This document shows, one piece after another, positions 19,518 to 27,962 of a stretch of DNA of 64,000 nucleotides; the first letter of the stretch is position 1; each line of letters begins with the position of its first letter. The stretch covers positions 1 through 64,000 of the forward strand of contig NZ_JACJTD010000038.1 in assembly GCF_014698505.1 (NCBI RefSeq), given 5' to 3'. The DNA comes from Nostoc foliaceum FACHB-393 (GTDB lineage Bacteria > Cyanobacteriota > Cyanobacteriia > Cyanobacteriales > Nostocaceae). The position numbers and the translations under genes are program-made. The notes beneath the pieces were generated by a model. That model searched no databases and had not been told where the DNA came from. It worked only from the letters and a program-made list of their open reading frames with translations.

Positions 19518-20930
19518 CTAATCCTGCTTTTCGTGTGCCCCTCTATCAGATGCTGAACCATAAATACGAGGATTGCCTACAATATCGGTTGCCAAATTAT
19601 TCCATCTAAAACCACTATTGATTGCCCGACTCGTACCTTTCAGTCTAAAGTCACCAATCGAGGCATTAACAAATTGTGGATCTGCCATAATATCGTTAGG
19701 CCCGACAGCACTTACACGGGAACCATTGTTGTTGTATAGGTTGTAGTTGAAAGTAGTGTTGCTACTGTTATAACGCGCGTTTATTGGTTTGTTAGGTGCA
19801 GAATAAAGGATGTTATTGAGAACTTTGATATCACCTGAAGCATTACTCATGATTTGCCCATAACTAATTCCCGCAGTCTGGTTATTCAGATAAGCTGTGT
19901 TGTGGACAATATCGACATGGTCACTTTCATAGGTATGAATGCCCGAACCACCATTTTTATATGAGATATTGTTGGCAATCAAAGTACGTCCTCGATATGC
20001 ACTCAATTTTGAGCCACCAGACCCATTATTTCTTGAACGATCAACAATAATGCCATTACCGTCTTGGAACTTTCCGTTCTGAATCCAGGGAATGAGCATT
20101 TTATTGTTGTAGACCTTGTTTCTGGTCACAAACATCTTATAGTTCTGGCTGTTGTCATAATTCCAAGTATTGAGCAGCGAAATGCCGCTACAGCCGTAGA
20201 CTGAGTACCAGGCATTATTGAATACCTCGTTATTATCCACTGTTATGTAGTCCGATTCTATGGCTGAAATGCCTCCGCCTCCACAATCATGTACTTTGTT
20301 GTTGAGAATACGTATATGGTGGGGGCGCTTACCGTTTCGTCCATCTATGGTAATGCAGTTTCCATTAGTCAGCGGGTTTGATGTGTTATACTTCTGACTC
20401 TGAGCGTAAGAAAGGGTTATATTGCCATTGTTCCCTCCAACATCCAGCCCGTTTACCTCAATATATGATGCTCCATTGGTAATAGAAATTCCATGCCATC
20501 CATTATTCTGAAGTTTTGGAAAATGTCCAGGATATGCTTTATAGGTAATCCATGCATTTGCCGTTCCAGAACGTTTAATATCTAGTACTGTTCCAGATGG
20601 GTGTGCATTCTTGTATACCCCATTCATAATGAGTACCTTGTCCCCAGGGTTAGTCAGATTTGCTGCCCTTTGAATTGTCCTAAAGGCGGATGAGGTGGTG
20701 CGTCCGCTATTTTTGTCGCTTCCGGTACCACTAACATAGTATGTTGTCCCAGTTGGAACCTGGCTGATCAGCTTGCGACTTGGTAGTGTCGTTTCCCGAT
20801 CAGTAGATGACTGACGAACATCTTTAACTAAAGACTCTGCTATTCTCTCTCCTTGAACTAGTCCTGTTAATGCCCAGGGAAGTACAAGAGATGCGCTCAA
20901 ACTGAGAAAACCGAAACCATGAATCATCAT
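19518..20930 (-). CDS. Secreted right-handed parallel beta-helix protein
   Basis: A 470-residue protein with an N-terminal hydrophobic segment (FGFLSLSASLVLPWALTGLV) that looks like a signal peptide. Then comes a DUF1565-type start, YYVSGTGSDKNSGRTTSSAF, at about 65-85, and repeated asparagine-rich beta-helix rungs (NNKVHDCGGGG, NNEVFNNAW, NNISYKNGGSGIHTYESDHV) to about residue 420. Such folds occur in pectate lyases, alginate epimerases and polysaccharide hydrolases. It lies between the Wzc-like and Wza-like genes, so modification or cleavage of the exported polysaccharide is a fair inference. The exact activity cannot be read by eye. It starts at MMIH; ATG codons at 20930 and 20927 are both possible. 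Confidence 0.85.
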   Translation of the reverse strand: MMIHGFGFLSLSASLVLPWALTGLVQGERIAESLVKDVRQSSTDRETTLPSRKLISQVPTGTTYYVSGTGSDKNSGRTTSSAFRTIQRAANLTNPGDKVLIMNGVYKNAHPSGTVLDIKRSGTANAWITYKAYPGHFPKLQNNGWHGISITNGASYIEVNGLDVGGNNGNITLSYAQSQKYNTSNPLTNGNCITIDGRNGKRPHHIRILNNKVHDCGGGGISAIESDYITVDNNEVFNNAWYSVYGCSGISLLNTWNYDNSQNYKMFVTRNKVYNNKMLIPWIQNGKFQDGNGIIVDRSRNNGSGGSKLSAYRGRTLIANNISYKNGGSGIHTYESDHVDIVHNTAYLNNQTAGISYGQIMSNASGDIKVLNNILYSAPNKPINARYNSSNTTFNYNLYNNNGSRVSAVGPNDIMADPQFVNASIGDFRLKGTSRAINSGFRWNNLATDIVGNPRIYGSASDRGAHEKQD

Positions 20931-21302
20931 AGGGAAAAAATAGGGTATGTTGAAAAAACTAAATCGTCAACGGTCAGTAACTCTAGCCTTAGTAAGTAAC
21001 TCAGTATTGGATACGGTCGTGTAACTGCTATTTGTAAGTTTATACACGGTTTCTCAGGATTGCACCTGAGAGGTTACACGTAAATATGGCCGAAAAGCCT
21101 TTTTAGCTTGTGTTCCAGAAAATGGCAACTGTCTAGTAAAATTACTGAACCCAAATTATCAGTATCGATATTTACCGCATTTATGGACATTAAGCAACCG
21201 TACAAATAGCGTTATTTCCAATTCGACATCATTCTACTGTGTATACGCGGTATCTATGGTTGAGATAGTATATCTGTCATCAAACAGTTAATTTACTTAA
21301 AT

Positions 21303-21402
21303 ATTTCTTATGATAATAAGAATCATTTTGTGAGCATAAACAAGGCAGAGCCGAGAAATTAATACCTCTACCTTCTAACTAATTCTCATTATCATAAGAA
21401 AT
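21303..21402. promoter_or_regulatory. Spaced inverted repeat with Fur-box-like cores
   Basis: Two 21-bp arms (21303-21323 and 21382-21402) match in inverted orientation at 20 of 21 positions. The core GATAATAAGAATCATT matches a classical 19-bp Fur box at about 15 positions by eye. Iron regulation is only inferred. The nearest start codon is the beta-helix gene, about 370 bases away. Confidence 0.4.
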
Positions 21403-21600
21403 TAAAGTAACTAAAACAAACTTTGAAAAAGCCTATCAATAGCAGATTAAGAATTTTCAGTGATAAATTTAGGTTCATACCATTTGTCAATGAGTAATAT
21501 TACTTGATATTATTTTAAAATGGGGATAGAAAATACAATTTTTGAGTCAGCGATCGCTCCATGCAAGCCAGTTTGTACCATACTCTTGTTTTATCCTGTG

Positions 21601-21720
21601 GTCGAGGCGGTGCGTAGCTTGCTTGTCCCCAGGAATACGAGAACGGCTGTTCTAGCCTACAAGTTTTTCTTTAGAATATAAAGACGCTTTGCATAGCTTG
21701 CTTCTCTGCAAGAGTACAGA
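21601..21720. repeat. Cluster of short dispersed repeats
   Basis: Two diverged copies of a motif containing TAGCTTGCTT (near 21616 and 21697) lie in GC-richer sequence than the surroundings. Similar elements occur at 29530-29575. These resemble the short interspersed repeats common in Nostoc-type genomes. Confidence 0.45.
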
Positions 21721-21786
21721 TCTACGATCGTGGGCAAGAATAAATAAAACTATGTTACGCAATGTAAAATTTATTAAGTTAGCTCA

Positions 21787-21831
21787 TACTAAGCGGCTCC
21801 AACCCTAAAATAGGGTTGGAGCCGCTTAGTA
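21787..21831. repeat. Perfect 21-bp palindrome with 3-nt loop
   Basis: Arms 21787-21807 and 21811-21831 are exact reverse complements around AAA. Neither side has a clear T tract, so it is more likely a palindromic repeat or processing hairpin than a standard terminator. It lies 300 bases past the SLBB gene stop. Confidence 0.75.
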
Positions 21832-22131
21832 CAAACCTTTAATTATTCACATCCACTTACTTAATTCTTGCTTTCAAAAGCCAGTACAGGAGTTAATTTA
21901 ATACTGCAATAAATGAGTATATAGTTGTTTTTTATGGCAATCCAAATTAAATCGTGAAAAAATACGGAGATAAAATTAGGTATTTATAAGCTTTTCAGCC
22001 TTTTTATCTTTCACAAATGATTAAGTAGGGCTATATTAACTCTTGACGATTGAGCTTTGACTCATAGAATAGTGGAATTTTGGGGACGGAGAGATTTGAC
22101 CAACGCCCCCAATTCATATCTGTATTTTAAA

Positions 22132-23604
22132 CTAGAGTCCGAACACCCTCAAAATACTAAATATAACACCTAGAGGTCCAGCTATAGTGTTTGTGGTATC
22201 GCCAGCGTTAGCTAAACCAGATCGATTGACTACCACAACATCATTATTGCGGAGTATGGGATTAGTTTGCTCATTAATCCCAGCGGAGAAATCCACTTTT
22301 ACTATACGTTTAGTCACGGAACCATTAGGATTGAGGCGAATCAAATCAACAGCATCACTACTAGCTCTGGCATCATTAAATCCTCCAGCAGCGAGTATGG
22401 CTTGATTTAAAGAGCTATTCGGCTGAACGTCTGTTAACCCTGGTCTTTTAACTTCGCCTACAACACCAACTTGAATGCGTGCAGGAGACAAAGTAGTTGT
22501 AGCTAATTGAGTGGCTTCTGCGGGGTTGATTTCAGTTGCCGTCGGAATAACAATGGTATCTCCGTCTTGCACAATGATGTCTTGGTTGGCATCACCACTC
22601 TGCAATAATTGCCAAAGATTGATATCTATAGCTTGTTCTGAACCAGATCTTGTAGGTCGGCGTAGTTTGAGATTACGAATATCAGCCTGTGCTGTAATTC
22701 CCCCAGCTAGTTGAATTACCCGCGTCACATTTGGTAGACCATTAGGAGTGACAGTACCACTATTAGCGGTTGCGGCTCCCCCCTGTGCATCTGTACTAGC
22801 TGGGGTGACAAGATACGAACCGGGACGGTTAACTTCACCGATAATTGTTACTGTGCGCGGTGTGGTTTGGCTAGCGGCAAAGTTAGATGCAAATATATTA
22901 CGGGATTCTGCCACGTTGAAGTTGGTTGCAGTTGGCACAACTATAGTGTCTCCATCCCGCAAGGTAATATCCTGTGATAACCTGCCTGTTTGGATGAGTT
23001 CCTTCAAATTGACACTGACGACTTGCTCTGAGGAGCGTCCTATTTTACGCCGTAATTGTACTTGAGTCACATCCGCAGCTAGGGTTACCCCCTGGGCTGT
23101 TGTCAGTGCAGCTAATACAGTGGGGTATTGTACGCCTGGATTATCTCCTGCCCCTCCACTCAAGCTCAGGGTGTAAGCCCCTGGACGTGTCACCTCTCCA
23201 GCAACAAAAATATTGATCGGACGAGGCGATAACAAATTGACTGAGATCAAGGGACGTTTGAGGAAGCGAGCATATCTTCTGGCAATTTCGTCAGCAGCCT
23301 GTTCAGTTGTTAGACCAAGGACTGACACACTACCAATTAAAGGTAGGTTGATTGCTCCACCTGGGGGAATTTGGTATTCGCCTGTATACTCAGGTACTTC
23401 AAATACATTTACACGGATGCGATCGCCGCCTCCTAATGAATAATTAGTATCTATTTGTGTTTGCGTGGTTGGTGATTGTGTAGTTGGTGGTACTGGTTGT
23501 CCCTGAGCTAGACTGGCAGATGGCACAGCGGCATTGACAGCAGTTAACAAAGCCACACCCACAACTGGCTGAGTTAGGAATTTAAACAAAGTTGTGTTAA
23601 GCAT
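22132..23604 (-). CDS. Wza-like polysaccharide export protein (SLBB)
   Basis: A 490-residue protein with an N-terminal signal-like segment (VVGVALLTAVNAAVPSASLA). The Poly_export domain covers about 50-135 (LGGGDRIRVNVFEVPEY, then GLTTEQAADEIARRYARFL). At least three SLBB-type modules follow, marked by INIFVAGEVTRPGAYTLS, TVTIIGEVNRPGSYLV and VGVVGEVKRPGL, each ending in a DGDTIVVP-like turn. It should form the periplasmic/outer-membrane channel through which the EPS leaves. There is no C-terminal transmembrane barrel, as usual for cyanobacterial members. It is monocistronic with a 500-bp upstream gap. Family confident; partnership with the Wzc-like protein inferred from location. Confidence 0.93.
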   Translation of the reverse strand: MLNTTLFKFLTQPVVGVALLTAVNAAVPSASLAQGQPVPPTTQSPTTQTQIDTNYSLGGGDRIRVNVFEVPEYTGEYQIPPGGAINLPLIGSVSVLGLTTEQAADEIARRYARFLKRPLISVNLLSPRPINIFVAGEVTRPGAYTLSLSGGAGDNPGVQYPTVLAALTTAQGVTLAADVTQVQLRRKIGRSSEQVVSVNLKELIQTGRLSQDITLRDGDTIVVPTATNFNVAESRNIFASNFAASQTTPRTVTIIGEVNRPGSYLVTPASTDAQGGAATANSGTVTPNGLPNVTRVIQLAGGITAQADIRNLKLRRPTRSGSEQAIDINLWQLLQSGDANQDIIVQDGDTIVIPTATEINPAEATQLATTTLSPARIQVGVVGEVKRPGLTDVQPNSSLNQAILAAGGFNDARASSDAVDLIRLNPNGSVTKRIVKVDFSAGINEQTNPILRNNDVVVVNRSGLANAGDTTNTIAGPLGVIFSILRVFGL

Positions 23605-24112
23605 ATTTACCTTGAGACTCTGAAACTACGATCAATAAAGTACTGTCTAAACATTTTTATTTTGACTATACCTAAGTATTCAAGTTCCCCGACACTCTTA
23701 TTTTCCTCGAAAAGTGTCATTTTCCGGAGTAAATTTGTCTATTGAATTTGAATTTTTAGTGAAGTTAATTTAAAGTTAAGCCAACTTGAATATAGGAATT
23801 ATCAAAAAATATTAGGACTTACGCAAATCAACATAGTTTATACAAGAAACTATCTGTTAACCGAACAAGTACTTACGAATAAAATTTTATTGTCAAAGTC
23901 AATTTTACGACATCTTAACTGTGATTCAAAATCTGCTAAGAATACCAAAATTATGAACAATTTCATTAAATAATTACAAATAACCTTAAAAATAGATCGT
24001 AATTTGATTTTTTGTGGGTTGGTTTGAGAAAGATAAACTCAAAAAGACAGAAATTTTGGGTTTTCTTCCTCAAATTAATCCAAAATTTACTATTTACCAA
24101 TAAGCGAGAAGA
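23605..24112. other. Intergenic region upstream of the export gene
   Basis: About 510 AT-rich bases with no gene. It includes AGGACTTACGCAAATCAAC near 23814, a short motif that looks like a dispersed repeat. It probably contains the promoter of the SLBB gene. Confidence 0.45.
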
Positions 24113-25096
24113 TTAATTAAGTGAGTCATTTTTCCTTTGAATTTGTTGAATAAAAAACTCTTCTAGGGAGTAACGCGACAAGTTCATGGTGATAATTTTA
24201 CCCTCCATGAGACGAAGACTGGCGAGAAAATCATAGTAATCGTCTTGTAATGTACCTTGCCATGAACCATCAGGTTCAAATCTGAGAGTGGGTATCCATT
24301 TTTTCAGAATTTCCCAGTCACCACCTTGACCTTTTACGTGATATGTGTTGTTTTTACCTAAGAGTTCATTGAGCGAACCAGAGCAAATTAATTCACCTTG
24401 AGCGAGGATGGCAATGCGATCGCAAATCTGTTCTACTTCACTAAGAACGTGGCTGTTGAAAAAAATCGTCTTACCAGCGGCTTTTAGCGCCAGGATAATT
24501 TCCCGCATTTGGTAGCGTCCCACAGGATCGAGACCAGACATCGGTTCATCAAGAAAAACCAAATCTGGCTCGTTAATTAGTGCCTGTGCCATACCAACAC
24601 GTTGTAGCATTCCTTTAGAGTAGCGACGCAGCAGCTTTTTGCGGGCATCGGCTTGGGATAAACCCACTAATTCCAGCAGTTGGGGAATGCGTTGGCGTTG
24701 GACACTTTGGGGAATTTGGAATAGCCCAGCGGCTAGCTGCAAAAATTCCCAGCCAGTGAGATAGTCATACAAATAGGGATTTTCTGGCAGATATCCGATA
24801 TGTTGCTTGATAGTGCGATCGCCCAGTGGCTCACCCAATAATAATCCTCGTCCAGAGCTAGGACGAATAATTCCTAGCAACAATTTTAAAAGGGTAGTTT
24901 TCCCAGCACCATTTGGCCCCAGCAACCCAAAGGTTTCGCCTTTATAAACTGTTAAAGAACAGTTTTTGAGAGATACGACTTTTTGATTTAGCCAAAAACC
25001 AGTGCGGTAGACTTTTCGCAACTCAGAAGTCAGGACTACTGGCGCAGTGTCTATGGTATTAAGTTGAGAATTAGGGTCATCTGCAACAGGCTTCAT
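24113..25096 (-). CDS. ABC transporter ATP-binding protein
   Basis: A 327-residue ATPase of the CcmA/NatA-like family. Motifs: Walker A LLGPNGAGKTTLLKLL near residue 55, Q-loop region IGYLPENPYLYDYLTG, signature YSKGMLQRVG, Walker B LVFLDEPMSGLDP, and the H-loop in FFNSHVLSEVEQICD. The 80-residue C-terminal extension ends in YSLEEFFIQQIQ, as in ATPases of two-component exporters. No permease gene is adjacent, so its partner must lie elsewhere. The substrate is unknown. Downstream (minus strand) is the SLBB export gene; upstream is hisB, 150 bases away. Confidence 0.92.
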   Translation of the reverse strand: MKPVADDPNSQLNTIDTAPVVLTSELRKVYRTGFWLNQKVVSLKNCSLTVYKGETFGLLGPNGAGKTTLLKLLLGIIRPSSGRGLLLGEPLGDRTIKQHIGYLPENPYLYDYLTGWEFLQLAAGLFQIPQSVQRQRIPQLLELVGLSQADARKKLLRRYSKGMLQRVGMAQALINEPDLVFLDEPMSGLDPVGRYQMREIILALKAAGKTIFFNSHVLSEVEQICDRIAILAQGELICSGSLNELLGKNNTYHVKGQGGDWEILKKWIPTLRFEPDGSWQGTLQDDYYDFLASLRLMEGKIITMNLSRYSLEEFFIQQIQRKNDSLN

Positions 25097-25249
25097 CTCG
25101 GTTCAATTACTAATTACCAGCTTGGTATTAATTACAAGTTACCCAGTAGGCTGATAATAACCATCACTAACCTGTGTGTCAATTATCGCAAACAGAGTAG
25201 GTGAATTAACATTAAAAATGTCAGCCCTGGCAAGTAATTCTGGCTAGCT

Positions 25250-25891
25250 TTACAAAACGCCTTTAGAACTGGGAATCAAGCCAGCACGACGGGGGTCGAT
25301 TTCCACCGCCAGCCGCGTTGCCCTCGCAAACGCCTTAAATGTTGCTTCAATAATGTGATGGGAATTAATGCCATCCAGTTGCCGAATGTGCAGTGTCATT
25401 TGGCTATGGTTCACCAAAGCCACAAAAAATTCGCGCACGAGTTGCGTGTCATAGGTTCCTACCCGCTGGGTAGGAATTTGCAAGCCGTAGCTGAGGTGAG
25501 GACGGCCGGAAAAGTCTAGCGCTACTTGAACTAAGGCTTCATCCAGTGGTGCTAGGAAATTACCAAAGCGGACAATGCCTTTTCTGTCGCCTAGTGCTTG
25601 GTTGAAAGCTTGGCCCAAGGTAATGCCTACATCTTCGTTAGTGTGATGGTCATCAATTTCCAAGTCTCCCTTGGCTTGGACATCTATATCAATCAGTCCG
25701 TGGGAGGCAATTTGATGCAACATATGATCCAAAAACGGAATGCCAGTTGCTGCCGTGCAAATTCCTCTACCATCCAGATTAATGGTAACTTGCACATCAG
25801 TTTCACCAGTGGTGCGGTGAACAGTGGCAATCCGAGGGGTTTTAGTTGACTGATCGTAGCTTGAATTAACTTGACGATTGGTTGTTTGCAT
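25250..25891 (-). CDS. hisB: Imidazoleglycerol-phosphate dehydratase
   Basis: A 213-residue monofunctional HisB. It catalyses dehydration of imidazole glycerol phosphate to imidazole acetol phosphate in histidine synthesis. The manganese-binding histidine clusters are visible: FLDHMLHQIASHG, DDHHTNEDVGI, VNHSQMTLHI and SHHIIEATFKAFARA. Length matches single-domain HisB; the phosphatase domain of the enterobacterial fusion is absent. The ATG start is at 25889-25891. It lies downstream of fabI on the same strand, separated by a hairpin. Confidence 0.97.
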   Translation of the reverse strand: MQTTNRQVNSSYDQSTKTPRIATVHRTTGETDVQVTINLDGRGICTAATGIPFLDHMLHQIASHGLIDIDVQAKGDLEIDDHHTNEDVGITLGQAFNQALGDRKGIVRFGNFLAPLDEALVQVALDFSGRPHLSYGLQIPTQRVGTYDTQLVREFFVALVNHSQMTLHIRQLDGINSHHIIEATFKAFARATRLAVEIDPRRAGLIPSSKGVL

Positions 25892-25911
25892 GGGGAGTGG
25901 AAAGAGTTAGA

Positions 25912-25957
25912 AGTTAGGAGTTATGAGTTATAAATTTTTAACTCCTAACTCCTAACT
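25912..25957 (-). terminator. Hairpin between fabI and hisB
   Basis: Arms 25912-25929 and 25940-25957 pair at 17 of 18 positions around a 10-nt AT-rich loop. The arms are built of AGTTAGGAGTT units, a repeat style seen in Nostoc-type intergenic regions. It likely ends fabI transcripts. Confidence 0.6.
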
Positions 25958-25965
25958 TTATCGCG

Positions 25966-26742
25966 TCACATTCCCATAATTTCATATCCTGCATCTACAT
26001 ACAGCACTTGTCCGGTAATACCGCTGGACAAATCACTACACAAGAAAGCGGCAGTGTTACCCACTTCTAGCTGAGTGACGGTACGTCGTAGGGGAGCTAC
26101 TTCTTCTACATGATGAATCATATCCAAAATCCCGCCGACTGCTGAAGATGCCAAAGTACGGATGGGGCCTGCGGAGATCGCATTCACGCGGATATTTTGC
26201 GGCCCTAGTTCGGCGGCTAGGTAACGTACACTCATTTCTAACCCCGCCTTGGCAACTCCCATAACGTTATAGTTGGGGATTGCTCTAACACCACCTAAAT
26301 ATGTGAGGGTGACGATACTACCTCCCTCTGTCATCAAAGGTTTAGCTGCACCACTTAACTGCACCAGCGAGTAGGTACTAATTTCTAAGGCGGTGTTGAA
26401 GCCAGAACGAGAGGTTTGGCTAAAATCTCCACTCAAATCGTCTTTGCTAGCAAAGGCAAGACAATGGATGAGGATGTCTAGCTTTCCCCACTGATTGCGG
26501 ATTGTTTCAAAGGTAGATTGAATCTGTTCATCATTTTGGACATTACAGGGAAGAAATAAGCTGGGGTTGAGGGGTTCTACCAACTCCGCAACTTTTTTCT
26601 CCATTTTGCCGCGTTCATCCGGCAGGTAGGTAATACCCAGGTTTGCTCCGGCTTTATGGAGCTGTTGGGCAATGCCCCAGGCGATCGAGCGGTTATTGGC
26701 AATACCTGTAACAAGAGCATTTTTTCCAGTCAGATTCAGCAT
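25966..26742 (-). CDS. fabI: Enoyl-[acyl-carrier-protein] reductase (NADH)
   Basis: A 258-residue short-chain dehydrogenase-type FabI, which reduces enoyl-ACP in the last step of each fatty-acid elongation round. Visible motifs are the nucleotide-binding GIANNRSIAWGIAQQL, the ILIHCLAFA segment, and the catalytic Tyr-x6-Lys in YNVMGVAKAGLE. RVNAISAGPIRTLASSAV and the C-terminal GQVLYVDAGYEIMGM are typical of cyanobacterial FabI. It is divergent from ntcA across a 379-base intergenic region that carries an NtcA-type site. Confidence 0.97.
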   Translation of the reverse strand: MLNLTGKNALVTGIANNRSIAWGIAQQLHKAGANLGITYLPDERGKMEKKVAELVEPLNPSLFLPCNVQNDEQIQSTFETIRNQWGKLDILIHCLAFASKDDLSGDFSQTSRSGFNTALEISTYSLVQLSGAAKPLMTEGGSIVTLTYLGGVRAIPNYNVMGVAKAGLEMSVRYLAAELGPQNIRVNAISAGPIRTLASSAVGGILDMIHHVEEVAPLRRTVTQLEVGNTAAFLCSDLSSGITGQVLYVDAGYEIMGM

Positions 26743-27121
26743 AGAAATTGTTAATGCGATCGATCATTAGGAGCATACTAGAATCTGAGGCACGTTTTGT
26801 CTTTGTTTTACACAGGATTTGCAAAAATGAATATTGGTAAGAGTGTTTGCTGTGACAAAAATCTTGATTTTTTCTAAAGATATTCTCAAAATAACTTTAT
26901 TTGTTCTTCAAAAAACCTTTTGAATACAGCTATTGGAAGTACTTATCAACAATTAGTAGCTGAAAGGATCAACAATTATGTATCATTATAAACAAAGAGT
27001 TATGAAGAGATTAGTTTGAGTATAGGAAAGTACAAAAAGGTTGACGGTGCTATATTCATTTTTCGGGTGTATTCTTAGGTAATCAGTTTTTGTTTTTCCG
27101 GCATTGGGTAGGGGAAGGGAG
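26743..27121. promoter_or_regulatory. fabI/ntcA divergent promoter region
   Basis: 379 bases shared by two divergent genes. Apart from the GTA-N8-TAC site at 27020-27033, no other binding site is clear by eye. Several T/A-rich -10-like hexamers are present, so more than one ntcA start is plausible. Confidence 0.5.
27020..27033 (+). promoter_or_regulatory. Candidate NtcA-binding site (GTA-N8-TAC)
   Basis: GTATAGGAAAGTAC fits the NtcA consensus exactly. A -10-like TATATT lies at 27051-27056, 17 bases after the site, a little closer than the usual 22-23. Autoregulation of ntcA is established in Anabaena; its use here is inferred. Confidence 0.6.
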
Positions 27122-27793
27122 ATGATCGTGACACAAGATAAAGCCCTAGCAAATGTATTTCGTCAGATGGCGACCGGGGCGTTTCCGCCAGTTGTGGAAA
27201 CGTTTGAACGCAATAAAACGATCTTTTTTCCTGGCGATCCTGCCGAACGAGTTTATTTTCTTTTGAAAGGTGCTGTTAAACTTTCCAGGGTGTACGAGGC
27301 AGGAGAGGAAATAACGGTAGCGTTGCTACGGGAAAATAGTGTTTTTGGTGTTTTGTCATTGCTGACGGGAAATAAGTCGGATAGGTTTTACCATGCGGTT
27401 GCATTTACCCCTGTGGAATTACTGTCAGCACCAATTGAACAAGTGGAGCAAGCACTCAAGGAAAATCCAGAATTATCAATGTTAATGCTGCGAGGTCTGT
27501 CTTCGCGCATTTTACAAACGGAGATGATGATTGAAACTCTCGCTCACCGAGATATGGGTTCTCGGTTGGTGAGTTTTTTGCTAATTCTTTGTCGGGATTT
27601 TGGCGTTCCTTGTGCAGATGGGATCACAATTGATCTGAAGTTATCTCATCAAGCGATCGCAGAGGCAATTGGTTCGACTCGTGTTACTGTTACTAGGCTA
27701 CTAGGGGATTTGCGTGAAAAAAAGATGATTTCTATCCACAAAAAGAAGATTACTGTGCATAAACCTGTTACCTTAAGTAGGCAATTCACATAA
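27122..27793 (+). CDS. ntcA: Global nitrogen regulator NtcA
   Basis: A 223-residue CRP/FNR-family transcription factor. An N-terminal cyclic-nucleotide-like sensor domain ([20 protein letters not shown], about 30-120) binds 2-oxoglutarate in this family. A helix-turn-helix lies at about 173-194 ([21 protein letters not shown]). The sequence matches what I know of heterocystous NtcA almost throughout. I chose the ATG at 27122 ([11 protein letters not shown]), directly after a purine-rich GGGGAAGGGAG; an upstream in-frame TTG at 27104 would add six residues unlike the family. NtcA activates nitrogen-assimilation and heterocyst genes under nitrogen limitation. Confidence 0.98.
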
Positions 27794-27962
27794 ATGTAAT
27801 AGGAGAAAGGGGAATCGGCGCGTGTTCTATTTTGAAAAATGACACTAATAGCTAGAGGTAAATCTAAAAATTGAGTAATTTCAGCTATTGCCAATTTCCA
27901 CTTCTTTCCAGACAATGGTTAAAAGTAGTAGGCTGTATCTGGAAGGATTTCGGTAGCTAAAG

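Larger units (their letters stand above)
20931..22131. other. Large repeat-bearing intergenic region
   Basis: About 1.2 kb without a supported gene. It holds a 21-bp inverted repeat with Fur-box-like cores (21303-21402), a stretch of dispersed GC-richer repeats (about 21601-21720) and a perfect 21-bp palindrome (21787-21831). It also carries the promoter of the beta-helix gene and the 3' region of the SLBB gene. Confidence 0.6.
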
